A stretch of 64,000 nt of DNA from Brevibacterium sediminis (GCF_013623905.1 NZ_JABKDD010000005.1:62001-126000); one strand, 5' to 3'. Shown: positions 25,571 through 34,381, counted from the stretch's first letter. Notes: a model not told the origin generated them from the letters alone. Numbers and translations are program-made.

Positions 25571-26430
25571 GTTCCGCAGCTCCCGCTTCCGTGACCGAAC
25601 AGACGAGCTCCACGGTCGGACCGGCCGGCGATGCACCGCCGGCGATCACCGTCGACGAGGTGACCGTCCACTACGGGGACACGCTCGCTCTCGATCGCGC
25701 CTCCCTGACGCTCGAGCGGGGACGCATCTGCGGGCTGATCGGGATGAACGGCTCGGGCAAGTCGACCCTGTTCAAAACGATCATGGGCATCGTCGACCCC
25801 GACTCCGGGCGGGTGAGCATCGACGGCGGCCCGACACGGCGGGCCCGCAGGGCCGGAGCACTCGGCTATGTCCCTCAGAGCGAGGACGTCGACTGGGACT
25901 TCCCACTCTCGGTCCGCGATGTGGTGATGATGGGTCGCTATGGCCGCATGGGCCCGCTCCGGATGAGCCGGAGAGCCGATCGCGAGGCCGTCGAGAGCGC
26001 TCTGGACCGCGTCGAACTCACCGAGTTCGCCGACCGACAGATCGGTCAGCTCTCGGGCGGGCAGAAGAAACGGGCCTTCGTCGCCCGCGGACTCGCGCAG
26101 GGGGCGACGATCCTGCTCCTCGATGAGCCTTTCGCCGGCGTCGACAAACGCAGCGAGGCGACGATCACCGGCCTGCTGAAGGAACTCGCCGAGGCGGGGG
26201 CGACGGTGCTCGTGTCCACTCACGACCTCAATGCGCTGCCCGCACTCGCCGACGAAGCGATCCTCCTGATGCGCCGCGTCCTTCTCCACGGCTCCCCTGC
26301 CGAGGTGCTCCGCCCGGAGAATCTCGCTCTGGCGTTCGGCCTCGACCCGTCCGGTGCGAGCGAAACGCCCCGAGACGGTGAGCGTCCCAACTCGGACCGA
26401 GCCGACCGCATCGAAGGAGAGATGGCATGA
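25567..26430 (+). CDS. mntB: Manganese ABC transporter, ATP-binding protein
   Basis: The protein has 287 residues. Walker A GMNGSGKST is at residues 59-67, the ABC signature is LSGGQKKRAFVARGLAQ, Walker B is ILLLDEP, and the H-loop is in VLVSTHDL. The switch to VDWDFPLSVRDVVMMGRYGRMG after Walker A is typical of metal (Mn/Zn) importers. The GTG start overlaps the mntA stop, and its own stop overlaps mntC (ATGA), so the three are tightly coupled. It powers Mn2+ import. Confidence 0.94.
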   Translation: MSSAAPASVTEQTSSTVGPAGDAPPAITVDEVTVHYGDTLALDRASLTLERGRICGLIGMNGSGKSTLFKTIMGIVDPDSGRVSIDGGPTRRARRAGALGYVPQSEDVDWDFPLSVRDVVMMGRYGRMGPLRMSRRADREAVESALDRVELTEFADRQIGQLSGGQKKRAFVARGLAQGATILLLDEPFAGVDKRSEATITGLLKELAEAGATVLVSTHDLNALPALADEAILLMRRVLLHGSPAEVLRPENLALAFGLDPSGASETPRDGERPNSDRADRIEGEMA

Positions 26431-27371
26431 CTCTCATCGACTTCCTGATCGAGCCCTTCGGTTTAGACTTCATGCTTCGCGCCTTGGCGACGACCCTCAT
26501 CGCCTCGGTCGTGTGCGCCGTTCTCTCCTGTTGGCTGGTGCTCATCGGCTGGTCGCTCATGGGCGATGCCGTCTCGCATGCAGTACTGCCGGGAGTCGTT
26601 CTCGCCTATGTCATCGGCGCGCCGTTCGCCCTCGGCGCGGTGGTCTTCGGATTCCTCGCAGTCGGACTCATCGGAGCCGTCCGCGATACCAGCCGAATCA
26701 AGGAGGATGCGGCGATCGGCATCGTCTTCACATCGCTCTTCGCCCTGGGCCTCGTCCTCATCTCCGTCACCCCTTCGCACGTCGACCTCAACCACATCAT
26801 CTTCGGCAACCTCCTCGGCGTCTCGCGTTCCGAACTGGTCCAGGTGGCCGCCCTCGGGGCGATCGCCCTGCTTGTGCTCGCAGCCAAGAACCGCGATTTC
26901 ACGCTCTACGCCTTCGACCCGACTCATGCACATGCGCTGGGGATCAATCCGCGCCTCCTCGGCGCCACCCTGCTCGGGCTGCTCGCTCTGACCTCCGTGG
27001 TCGCACTGCAGGCGGTCGGGGTCGTGCTCGTCGTGGCGATGCTCATCGTGCCCGGTGCGACCGCATACCTGCTCACGGACAGGTTTCAGCGGATGCTGCT
27101 CATCGCGCCTGCGATCTCGATTCTGTGCGCGGTGATCGGTCTCTATTCGAGCTACTACCTCGACACTGCTTCCGGAGGGATGGTGGTGCTTTCGCAGGGC
27201 GCGGTATTCGCTCTCGTCTACCTCTTCGCTCCTCGACATGGACTCATCGGTCGTCGCTTGGCAGCGATGCGCCGTAAGCGAGCGAATACACGAGTCCGAT
27301 CCGCATCGACCCAAGCCGGCCGCCCCGCCTCGGCTCAGGTCAGTCGACGCCGAGCGCGAGCAGAACGATGA
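26427..27371 (+). CDS. mntC: Manganese ABC transporter, permease
   Basis: The protein has 314 residues with eight or nine membrane helices of the ABC-3 type. Landmarks are MGDAVSHAVLPGVVLAYVIG near residue 50 and the repeated helix GVVLVVAMLIVPGATAYLL. The C-terminus is a basic tail of about 40 residues. The start ATG overlaps the mntB stop. The last 32 bp overlap the convergent mntH gene, so the two Mn importers meet tail to tail. It forms the channel of the MntABC system. Confidence 0.93.
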   Translation: MTLIDFLIEPFGLDFMLRALATTLIASVVCAVLSCWLVLIGWSLMGDAVSHAVLPGVVLAYVIGAPFALGAVVFGFLAVGLIGAVRDTSRIKEDAAIGIVFTSLFALGLVLISVTPSHVDLNHIIFGNLLGVSRSELVQVAALGAIALLVLAAKNRDFTLYAFDPTHAHALGINPRLLGATLLGLLALTSVVALQAVGVVLVVAMLIVPGATAYLLTDRFQRMLLIAPAISILCAVIGLYSSYYLDTASGGMVVLSQGAVFALVYLFAPRHGLIGRRLAAMRRKRANTRVRSASTQAGRPASAQVSRRRARAER

Positions 27372-28611
27372 GGACGACGTTGAGGGCGATGATGAGCGCC
27401 GAGGCGGCCACGGCGATGAGCGTGATCCATCGTGCGTTCGCGAATTCGCCCATCACGCGGCGGCTGCTCGTGAGCCTGACCAGGGGGATCATCGCAAACG
27501 GGATGCCGAGGCTGAGCACGACCTGGCTGAGCACGAGCGCCCAGGTCGGGTCGACACCGATGGCGAGAACGATGAGCGCGGGGATCATCGTGAACGCGCG
27601 CTGCCACACGATCGGGATGTTCACCCGCAGCAGGCCCTGCATGATCGAGGCGCCCGCATAGGATCCGACTGCGCTCGAGGCCAGCCCCGAGGCGAGGAGA
27701 CCGATGCCGAAGAAGAGGCCGACGACCTCGCCGAGGTTGGCCGTGACGACCGCGTGTGCACCCTCGATGGTGTCGGTGCCGGTCTGGCCGCGCAGCGCTG
27801 CGGCGGCCAGGAGCAGCATCGCGATGTTCACGGACCCGGCGACGACGAGGGACAGCACGACGTCCCAGCGGCTGGCGTGCAGCAGCTGCCCGGTCGAGGC
27901 AGTCGCGTTATCGCGATGACGATCGACCGACAGCGCCGAGTGGAGGTAGATCGCATGGGGCATGACGGTGGCGCCGAGCATGCTCGCGGCCAGCACCACG
28001 GAGTTCGTGCCTTCGAGCCGCGGCATGATTCCACCTGCGGCTTGCCCCCAATTCACGTCCCCGACGAACAGGCCTGCTAGAAAGCCGATGGCGATGACGA
28101 CCAGGAATCCGATGATGACGAATTCGAAGGGACGCTGACCGCGAGTGGATTGGATCGACAGCAGGAACAGCGACACCACCCCGACAATGACGCCGCCGAG
28201 CAGGAGCGGCAAGTCGAAGAGGATCTTCAGTGCGATCGCACCGCCGATGACTTCGGCAAGGTCGGTGGCGATGGCGACGACCTCGGCCTGCCCCCAGTAT
28301 GCGAGGCGGGACCTCTTCCGAAGGCGATCACCGAGGAGGCTCGACAGCGACTGCCCGGAGACCAGTCCGAGCTTCGAAGACAGATATTGGACGAGAACGG
28401 CGATGAGGTTCGCTGCCACGAGCACCCAGACGAGGAGGTATCCGTACTCCGCACCGGCGGTGAGGTTGGCCGCGACGTTGCCCGGATCGACATACGCGAT
28501 GGCCGCGACGAAGGCCGGGCCGAGGAGCACTGCGGTGGAGATCTTCTTCCGGCCGTGCTTCTTCAGTCCACGTTCGCGGGTGCGCACCGATGCAGAGGGA
28601 TCGACGTTCAT
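27340..28611 (-). CDS. mntH: Manganese transporter, NRAMP family
   Basis: The protein has 423 residues and about eleven membrane helices. The Mn-binding signatures are intact: DPGN at 42-45 in AYVDPGNVAANL, and the helix-6 motif MPHAIYLHSAL. It imports Mn2+ with H+. The start is uncertain. ATG 28611 gives the typical short N-terminus, but an operator-like palindrome fills 28612-28633 right in front of it, leaving no ribosome site. ATG 28626 (with AGGA upstream) would start inside that site. A leaderless message from 28611 is also possible. The 3' end overlaps mntC by 32 bp. Confidence 0.92.
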   Translation of the reverse strand: MNVDPSASVRTRERGLKKHGRKKISTAVLLGPAFVAAIAYVDPGNVAANLTAGAEYGYLLVWVLVAANLIAVLVQYLSSKLGLVSGQSLSSLLGDRLRKRSRLAYWGQAEVVAIATDLAEVIGGAIALKILFDLPLLLGGVIVGVVSLFLLSIQSTRGQRPFEFVIIGFLVVIAIGFLAGLFVGDVNWGQAAGGIMPRLEGTNSVVLAASMLGATVMPHAIYLHSALSVDRHRDNATASTGQLLHASRWDVVLSLVVAGSVNIAMLLLAAAALRGQTGTDTIEGAHAVVTANLGEVVGLFFGIGLLASGLASSAVGSYAGASIMQGLLRVNIPIVWQRAFTMIPALIVLAIGVDPTWALVLSQVVLSLGIPFAMIPLVRLTSSRRVMGEFANARWITLIAVAASALIIALNVVLIVLLALGVD

Positions 28612-28633
28612 AAAGTTAAGGTACATAAACTTT
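28612..28633. promoter_or_regulatory. MntR-type operator at mntH
   Basis: It matches the mntA palindrome at 20 of 22 positions, with the same length and core GTACAT. It touches the mntH start codon. The divergent TetR-family gene begins at 28697, so the site could affect both. Confidence 0.78.
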
Positions 28634-28696
28634 CCTGTTGAGGGCAACACGACACGTGGTCTGGAAAGTGAACACGGAAGGACCTAAGGTTCGAGC

Positions 28697-29410
28697 ATGG
28701 CCAGTGAACACGTTCAGCTGAGGTCCGGCAAGCGCCGACAGACCGAGGACCGGATCATCGGTGCCGCCGCCGAGCTGTTCCTCGACCGCGGCTTCAAAGC
28801 CACAACCATTCGGGCGATCGCCAAGGCCGCGGAGGTGTCGGTGGGTCGAGTGATGGCGGTCGGCGACAAGGACGCGATCCTCGTCCGGTGCTTCGATCGG
28901 TGGATCGGTCAGCTGCAGGACGGGACCTACACACCACCGCCTCGGCGAGCGAGCCTGTCGGAGCGCGGGAGTCTCTCGGAACGCGGGAGCTCGACGGCCG
29001 CAGGTGCGGTCGGGGTGAGAGCCGGCGCTGGGGCAAGCCCCAGGGACACGGGCCCGTCCCGACCATCCTCGGCGGTGCAGCGTCATCTGCTCGAGCTCTT
29101 CCTGCCCTTCCTCGAGTTCTTCGCCGAACACGAGGACCTGTCACGGGACTACGCTGCGGCGATGATGCGGGTCAAGGGCGAGCCCGAAGTATTCAACACC
29201 CTCGCCGCGGATCTGCAGAGCCGCCTGAGCGAATCGCTGGTCTCGATCGGGATCAACGAGGACCATGCGCGGTCCAGCGCCGCAGCACTCTACGACTCGT
29301 ACCTGGGCATCCTCTTCCGGTGGGCGGCGACGACGATGAGTCTCGACGACGCCGTCGAGGCGATGCTGGCCAGCATCGTCTTCCACACTCGCATCCGGAG
29401 CTCGCTATGA
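28697..29410 (+). CDS. TetR-family transcriptional regulator
   Basis: The protein has 237 residues. The helix-turn-helix occupies about residues 18-62 (RIIGAAAELFLDRGFKATTIRAIAKAAEVSVGRVMAVGDKDAIL). After it comes an insert of about 45 residues rich in S, R, G and A, with the repeat SLSERGSLSERGSS. The ligand-binding helices then resume at HLLELFLPFLEFF. The gene is divergent from mntH with an 85-bp gap and is followed 10 bp later by the DoxX-like gene, which it probably controls. The inducer is unknown. Confidence 0.86.
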   Translation: MASEHVQLRSGKRRQTEDRIIGAAAELFLDRGFKATTIRAIAKAAEVSVGRVMAVGDKDAILVRCFDRWIGQLQDGTYTPPPRRASLSERGSLSERGSSTAAGAVGVRAGAGASPRDTGPSRPSSAVQRHLLELFLPFLEFFAEHEDLSRDYAAAMMRVKGEPEVFNTLAADLQSRLSESLVSIGINEDHARSSAAALYDSYLGILFRWAATTMSLDDAVEAMLASIVFHTRIRSSL

Positions 29411-29420
29411 GGGGTTCACG

Positions 29421-29780
29421 ATGATCCTGCTGCCCGATCCGATCTGGCCGACCCTCGTCCTTGCGGTCATCGTCTTCGGCGACGGTCTGCTCACCTTCCG
29501 TCCGCCGCGAGCGATTGCCGCCTGCCTCGACGGCGTCGGCTTCCCACGTGATTGGTGGTGGGCACTCGCGGTGGTGAAGTTCCTCGCCGCGACCGGCCTG
29601 GTGGCAGGGATCTGGATTCCCGGACTCGGCGCGGCGGCCGCGGCAGGCCTCGTCGTCTACTTCCTCTGCGCCGCGGTCGCTCATCTGCGGGCCGGCTATA
29701 TCGGCCGGGATTTCTGGCTGAATTGCCTGGGCATGCTCGCCGTCAGCCTCGCGGTGCTCACCTTCTGCTTCGTCGTATAG
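29421..29780 (+). CDS. DoxX-like small membrane protein
   Basis: The protein has 119 residues and four hydrophobic segments. The central part, WWWALAVVKFLAATGLVAGIWIPGLGAAAAAGLVVYF, followed by HLRAGYIGRDFWLNCLGM, fits the DoxX-like family. Its function is not well defined; some members are linked to redox or stress responses. GAGGGG lies before the ATG at 29421. It sits 10 bp after the TetR gene, so the two form a likely operon and the regulator probably governs this protein. Confidence 0.78.
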   Translation: MILLPDPIWPTLVLAVIVFGDGLLTFRPPRAIAACLDGVGFPRDWWWALAVVKFLAATGLVAGIWIPGLGAAAAAGLVVYFLCAAVAHLRAGYIGRDFWLNCLGMLAVSLAVLTFCFVV

Positions 29781-29968
29781 GCGCCCACTTACTTCACGCC
29801 GGAGTCCATGTCTCAGTCCGGAGAATTCTTCGCTACTTCCCGCACCTCGAAACTGTTTTGGCCTAGAGTCGAAGTACGGCACCGGCGCCCCTGCGGCGCT
29901 GAGCCGTCCGGCAGAGTTGCAGAACTGCTCGGTGATGGTGCCGAGCCACCCGGCAGAGGAGTGTGGAC

Positions 29969-30784
29969 ATGCCCGAATATGCCGACAGCAGTCGCACGCG
30001 CGACGAGACTCCCCACGAACGCCACGAGCGATGGGCCTGGATCCACGAGACAGCCTCGATGACAGGGTGGAACTTCTCCCCGCTGGCCGGACGCCTCGTC
30101 GCCGATGATCCACCGTGGGACTTCGACCAGATCTGCCTCGACGCAATGGCCGAGTCGAGCAGTTGCCTCGACATGGGCACGGGAGGCGGCGAGCGCCTCA
30201 GCGAACTCATCGATCGCCTCGAGGAGGCCCGGCCTCCCGGCGAACCCTCGCCGACGATCTCCGCGACCGAGGGGTGGGAGCCCAACGTCCCCTTGGCCGC
30301 CTCGATGCTGGAGGACTACGGCGTCGAGGTCACCCGGTACGACAGCGATCACCACCCGGAGATGCCGTGGAGCGACGGTGAGTTCGACCTTGTGATGAAC
30401 CGCCACGAAAGCTATGACCTCGCCGAGGTGGCCCGCGTGCTCTCCCCGGGCGGACTGTTCCTCACCCAGCAGGTCGACGGCACGGAGGCTCAGGAGTTCC
30501 GCGATCTCTTCGGCGGCGGGGTGGGCGATCTGCGCCAGCAGCTCGAACCGCGCATCAGCGACGTCGAGAGTGAGGGACTGGCGATCGAGGCGGCCCGCAA
30601 GTGGCAGGGAACGATGCGTTTCACCGACGTCGAGGCGGTCATCGAGTACCTCGCCTATATTCCGTGGGATGTCCCCGGGTTCACCGTCAGGTCCAACCTC
30701 GATGTCCTCAGACGCTTAGCCGAGTCGAGTGAGCCGATTTCGGTCACACAGAAGCGGTTCCTCATCGTCGCCCGCAAGCCCTGA
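29969..30784 (+). CDS. SAM-dependent methyltransferase
   Basis: The protein has 271 residues. The SAM-binding loop is CLDMGTGGGERLSEL near residue 67, an acidic turn closes strand 2 (SATEGWEPNV) and DLVMNRHESYDLAEVARVLSPGGLFLTQQVDG forms motifs III and IV. This is a class I fold of the UbiE/type-11 kind. The substrate is unknown. ATG 29969 is 7 bp after AGAGGAG; GTG 29963 would be too close to it. It stands alone before repeat family B (30796-30844). Confidence 0.86.
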   Translation: MPEYADSSRTRDETPHERHERWAWIHETASMTGWNFSPLAGRLVADDPPWDFDQICLDAMAESSSCLDMGTGGGERLSELIDRLEEARPPGEPSPTISATEGWEPNVPLAASMLEDYGVEVTRYDSDHHPEMPWSDGEFDLVMNRHESYDLAEVARVLSPGGLFLTQQVDGTEAQEFRDLFGGGVGDLRQQLEPRISDVESEGLAIEAARKWQGTMRFTDVEAVIEYLAYIPWDVPGFTVRSNLDVLRRLAESSEPISVTQKRFLIVARKP

Positions 30785-30795
30785 ACCCCGAATAT

Positions 30796-30844
30796 AGGTC
30801 ACAAACGGAGGTTCCTCGCGCCCGAAAGTATCCGTTTGTGACCT
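30796..30844. repeat. Palindromic repeat family B, copy 1
   Basis: This 49-bp element has arms AGGTCACAAACGGA and TCCGTTTGTGACCT, a perfect 14-bp stem. It matches the copy at 34452-34500 at 37 of 49 positions, including the central CTCGCGC and GAAAGTATCCG. It lies 12 bp past the methyltransferase stop. Confidence 0.82.
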
Positions 30845-30950
30845 GAGTTCGCGGCTACTGGCCGGGCTCGGCCCGCAGGGAGGTTTTCCCGACCTCGCTC
30901 TTGGGATAGCAGGATGGGGCGCAGCCGGTCCTTGTCGATAGCGTCGAAGC

Positions 30951-31463
30951 ATGACTTCGACGGACTTCTCGTACCCTCAGCCCACCGATGATGAGCTCGC
31001 GGCACAGCAGCCTCGAGTCCCGACTCCTCCTGCCCAACCCATCTATGCCTCCCCGCGCCCCGACGATCTTGCCGATGCTCATGACTCCGCTGTGGCCCGA
31101 GTGGACGGTGCCGCCTCGGCGAAGTCGCCGACGCTGGGCAAGGTGGCCGTGGCGCTCTCGATCGTCGCCATGGTCCTCAGCCTGGCCGCCTCGGTGATCC
31201 TGGGCGCCACCGTCGGGCCTTCGGAGGCAGCATCCGGCTATTATTTCACGGACACCCCGGACTGGTATCAGACCCTGGCGACCGTGCTCGTCGGAGTCCA
31301 GGGCCTGTGCACCTGCGCGGGAGTCACAGCCATCATCCTGGGCATCACGGCCGCGGTCACCGGGCGGGGGCGAACACCCGGCGTCATCGCCATCGCAGTC
31401 GCAGCGATCGCCCCGTTCGTCTCGTTCGGCACCTTCGTCGTCCTCAGCTTCCTCGCCGCCTGA
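30951..31463 (+). CDS. Hypothetical membrane protein (DUF4190-like layout)
   Basis: The protein has 170 residues. The first 65 are proline-rich and hydrophilic. Three hydrophobic segments follow: AVALSIVAMVLSLAASVILG, LATVLVGVQGLCTCAGVTAIILGITAAV and GVIAIAVAAIAPFVSFGTFVVLSFL. A proline-rich head plus two or three helices is the pattern of many small actinobacterial membrane proteins of unknown role. The ATG at 30951 has no strong ribosome site and lies close behind GATAGC, so leaderless expression is possible. It ends just before a strong terminator. Confidence 0.7.
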   Translation: MTSTDFSYPQPTDDELAAQQPRVPTPPAQPIYASPRPDDLADAHDSAVARVDGAASAKSPTLGKVAVALSIVAMVLSLAASVILGATVGPSEAASGYYFTDTPDWYQTLATVLVGVQGLCTCAGVTAIILGITAAVTGRGRTPGVIAIAVAAIAPFVSFGTFVVLSFLAA

Positions 31464-31485
31464 GCCTCCCCCGACTCCGTCGAAG

Positions 31486-31546
31486 AACGGGCTGAGCGTC
31501 GAGAAACGGGTGCGTACATGCGTTTCTCGACACTCAGCCCGTTTTT
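31486..31546 (+). terminator. Long-stem Rho-independent terminator
   Basis: Two 23-nt arms starting AACGGGCTGAG and ending CTCAGCCCGTT pair with one mismatch around a 12-nt loop, followed by TTT. It can work in both directions and insulates the NCS2 promoter. Confidence 0.88.
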
Positions 31547-31576
31547 CGGCGAACTGTCCGAATTCCGAACCGCTTA

Positions 31577-31582
31577 TTGACA
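31577..31582 (+). promoter_or_regulatory. Candidate -35 of the NCS2 permease promoter
   Basis: This is a perfect TTGACA, with the LacI-type palindrome (31609-31622) lying where the -10 to +10 region would be, so a bound repressor would block it. Confidence 0.5.
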
Positions 31583-31608
31583 CCGCCCCTCCCTCGATGC
31601 ACGATTGA

Positions 31609-31622
31609 ACAAATCGATTTGG
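31609..31622. promoter_or_regulatory. LacI-type operator before the NCS2 permease
   Basis: ACAAATCGATTTGG contains the perfect palindrome CAAATCGATTTG with a central CG, as LacI-family sites have. It differs by one base from the 14-bp palindrome before the amidohydrolase operon (36916-36929) that includes the LacI gene. Confidence 0.75.
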
Positions 31623-31668
31623 CCGCTGTATTTCAGGCCGATCACGATGTGCATCGAGGAGCAGTGCC

Positions 31669-33135
31669 ATGCCCGCAACACCCGATCCGGACCACACCGG
31701 CAGTACAGTCGGCAACGACGCCGACGCCGCCGCCGACACAACGCCATCCGCGGACGCTACCACTTCCGGCAAGGCCGTCCACCCCGTCGATCAGCTGCGG
31801 CCGATCCGCAATCTCATTCCGTTCGCCATCCAGCACGTACTCGTCATGGTGGCGACCCCGATCTCGTCGGTGTTCCTCATCGCCACCGCACTGGGGCTGG
31901 GCGCGCAGACCACCTCGGCGGTGCTGTCGGCGGTCTTCGTCTTCTCCGGTCTCGGGTCGATCCTGCAGTCGGTGGGCGTGCGGAAGATCGGCGTGCGACT
32001 GCCGTTCGTCATGCTCCCGGGCGGGGCCGCGACGATCCTGTTCATCACGATCGCGCAGGGCACCGATGTCGAGACCGCGGTCGGAGCAGTGCTGCTCACG
32101 GGAGTCTTCTACATCCTCGCGGTGACGCTGTTCGTCAAGGTGCTCAAGTTCTTCCCGCCGCTGGTCATCGGGATCATGGTCATCGTCATCGGCATCAACC
32201 TCGTTCAGGTCACCGGCAAACTCATGGTCGGCGAGCCGGACTCACCGGAATTCGGCGACCCGCAGAACCTGCTGCTCGGCCTCATCACCATCCTCATCAC
32301 CATCGTGTGCTTCCGGTTCTTCCGCGGAATGCTCGGCAAACTCTCTGTGGCCGTCGGCCTCGTCGGCGGCACCATCGTCGGCGCGTTCATGGGCGCCACG
32401 GACTTCTCCGGTCAGACCGACGGCCCGCTGTTCGCCGTGCCGACCCTCTTCCCGTTCGGTTCGCCGAAGTTCGATCTCATCGCCGCGATCCCCATGCTGC
32501 TGTGGGCGCTCGCATCGATGGCCGAGGCGACCGGACAGACGATCATTAACGGTGAGATCGTCGGCCGGAAGGTCGAACCGCACCGCGCGGTCCCCCGCCT
32601 CATCCGCTCCGACGGCATCATCACCATCCTCGGCGGCCTCTTCGGCACCCCGGCGATGGTCACCAGCGGTGAGAACGTCGGAATCGTGCGCGCCTCCGGT
32701 GTGCGCAGCCGCTACGTCACCGCGATCGCCGGAATCCTCCTCATCCTCATCGGACTCAGCCCCGTCGCACGCATCCTCAACGGAGTGCCGTCGGCCGTCG
32801 TCGGCGGCACCGCCGTGGTCGTCTTCGCAATCATCGCCGTCCTCGGCATCCAGATGCTCGCGAAGATCGATTTCAACCAAACGGGCAACCTCATCACCGC
32901 GACCGTGGGCCTGGCCGCGGGCCTCATGCCGGTACTCCTTCCCGGAATGTACTCGAAGCTGCCGCAGACGGCATCGTCACTGCTGGGAAGCGGCGTCGCC
33001 ATGGCCGCATTCGTCTCGGTGCTGCTCAACCTGCTCTTCCACCACACCGGCAAGCGCAACCGTCACCCGAAGGCCCGGACCCCGATCGCCGATCCGAGCA
33101 AGCTCGACCAGAGACCCGCCGACTACCGGATCTGA
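31669..33135 (+). CDS. NCS2-family nucleobase (uracil/xanthine) permease
   Basis: The protein has 488 residues. A hydrophilic head of about 40 residues precedes about fourteen helices. The family signature is clear in LIPFAIQHVLVMVATPISSVFLI and in the later SDGIITILGGLFGTPAMVTSGENVGIVRASGVRSRYV stretch. It imports a purine or pyrimidine base with H+. The start is preceded by GAGGAG. It shares a LacI-type operator with the amidohydrolase/TauE/LacI operon that converges on it, so it probably supplies the substrate of that amidohydrolase. Xanthine or a related oxopurine is my first guess. Confidence 0.92.
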   Translation: MPATPDPDHTGSTVGNDADAAADTTPSADATTSGKAVHPVDQLRPIRNLIPFAIQHVLVMVATPISSVFLIATALGLGAQTTSAVLSAVFVFSGLGSILQSVGVRKIGVRLPFVMLPGGAATILFITIAQGTDVETAVGAVLLTGVFYILAVTLFVKVLKFFPPLVIGIMVIVIGINLVQVTGKLMVGEPDSPEFGDPQNLLLGLITILITIVCFRFFRGMLGKLSVAVGLVGGTIVGAFMGATDFSGQTDGPLFAVPTLFPFGSPKFDLIAAIPMLLWALASMAEATGQTIINGEIVGRKVEPHRAVPRLIRSDGIITILGGLFGTPAMVTSGENVGIVRASGVRSRYVTAIAGILLILIGLSPVARILNGVPSAVVGGTAVVVFAIIAVLGIQMLAKIDFNQTGNLITATVGLAAGLMPVLLPGMYSKLPQTASSLLGSGVAMAAFVSVLLNLLFHHTGKRNRHPKARTPIADPSKLDQRPADYRI

Positions 33136-33169
33136 GGTTCGACGCGGCACCGTACCACTGGCCCGAGAG

Positions 33170-34381
33170 TCAGGCTCCGTCCTTGCTCCGGTCCGGCGGA
33201 TGGCCGGCCGTCGATTCCCTGACGACGAGAACCGGACCGGATGAACCCGCCGAGGCGGCCGACCCAGTATCGTCCGCAGCGGCAGGTTTCGCGTCGCCTC
33301 CGTCCCGGGCGACGGATTCCGTGCTGCCGTCCAGGACAGCGGTCGCATTCGATGAATGATCACCGTCGAGAACGGTGACGAGCATCTCGACTGCCGCGCC
33401 CGAGATCGCCTCGAGCCCGAGGTCGACCGCGGTCAGCGGCGGATGGCTCGTGCGTGCACGCAGACCGTCATAGCGGGTGGCGACGAGCAGGTCCTCGCCG
33501 ACCGTCCGACCGAATTCCTGAGCGGCCCTCACCGCGCCGGTGGCGAAGGTGTCGATCGGGGCGAACACCGCATCGATGTCCGGGTGCGCGGCCAACAGCT
33601 CCTCGGCGGCGGCGAAGGCTCCGTCTTCTCCGGAGGTCTCATCCGCCTCGGCGATCAGCTGTGCGAAACCGCGGGCGACTGCGGTCTCGGCATAGACCTC
33701 GCGGGCCGCGATCTGTGCTCCGCGCAGGCTGCGGCTGACCAGCAGCGCCGGCCGCGCGGCTCCCTGGTCGAGGAGATGATTGAGCAGCAACTGAGCAGTC
33801 GCCCGGTGGTGGAGGTCGATGCTCCACTTGCTGGCGGCTCCGGTCGAAGCTGTCGATGAACGCGCCGGACCTGCCTCGGCAGCGGCCAGGGCGTCGTCGC
33901 CAGCTTTCGAACTCGGTCCGTCGATCGTGACGTAGGGGATGGCACGGTCACGCAGCGCCTCGGCGAGGGGATCATCGACGGTGGGCTCCAGGAGGATCGC
34001 ACCATCGATGTCGAGCAGATCGACGGGGTCAGCCGCCTCGGTGGGTGGAGCGAGGACGAAGACGTAGCCTTCGAGCAGAGCGGTCCGCGCACATCCCATG
34101 GCCAGTTCGGTGAAGAAGCCCAGCTGAGACGGCCCGGCGGACACAGCCGCGGGCATCGAGGACAACAGGGCGAGGGTCTGCGACTTGCCCGAGCGCAGAC
34201 TGCGGGCACGGGCGCTGGGCCGATAGTTCAGCCGCTCGGCGACCTCTTTGACCTTAGCCCGGGTGGCGGCATTGACCTTGCCCTGACCGCTGAGTGCATG
34301 GGACACAGTCGTCCGCGACACTCCTGCCTCACGCGCCACATCGGCGATCGTGACGCGGTGCGCGCGCGGGAAGTCAGACAT
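33170..34381 (-). CDS. LacI-family transcriptional regulator
   Basis: The protein has 403 residues. The helix-turn-helix and hinge occupy about residues 9-60: VTIADVAREAGVSRTTVSHALSGQGKVNAATRAKVKEVAERLNYRPSARARSL. A periplasmic-binding-like core follows, with a disordered insert near residues 170-185. The C-terminal 60 residues are low complexity. It is the last gene of an operon led by the amidohydrolase, separated from TauE by repeat family B copy 2. Shared palindromes at 31609 and 36916 make this the likely regulator of the NCS2 permease and of its own operon. The effector is probably a base or its breakdown product. Confidence 0.9.
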   Translation of the reverse strand: MSDFPRAHRVTIADVAREAGVSRTTVSHALSGQGKVNAATRAKVKEVAERLNYRPSARARSLRSGKSQTLALLSSMPAAVSAGPSQLGFFTELAMGCARTALLEGYVFVLAPPTEAADPVDLLDIDGAILLEPTVDDPLAEALRDRAIPYVTIDGPSSKAGDDALAAAEAGPARSSTASTGAASKWSIDLHHRATAQLLLNHLLDQGAARPALLVSRSLRGAQIAAREVYAETAVARGFAQLIAEADETSGEDGAFAAAEELLAAHPDIDAVFAPIDTFATGAVRAAQEFGRTVGEDLLVATRYDGLRARTSHPPLTAVDLGLEAISGAAVEMLVTVLDGDHSSNATAVLDGSTESVARDGGDAKPAAADDTGSAASAGSSGPVLVVRESTAGHPPDRSKDGA

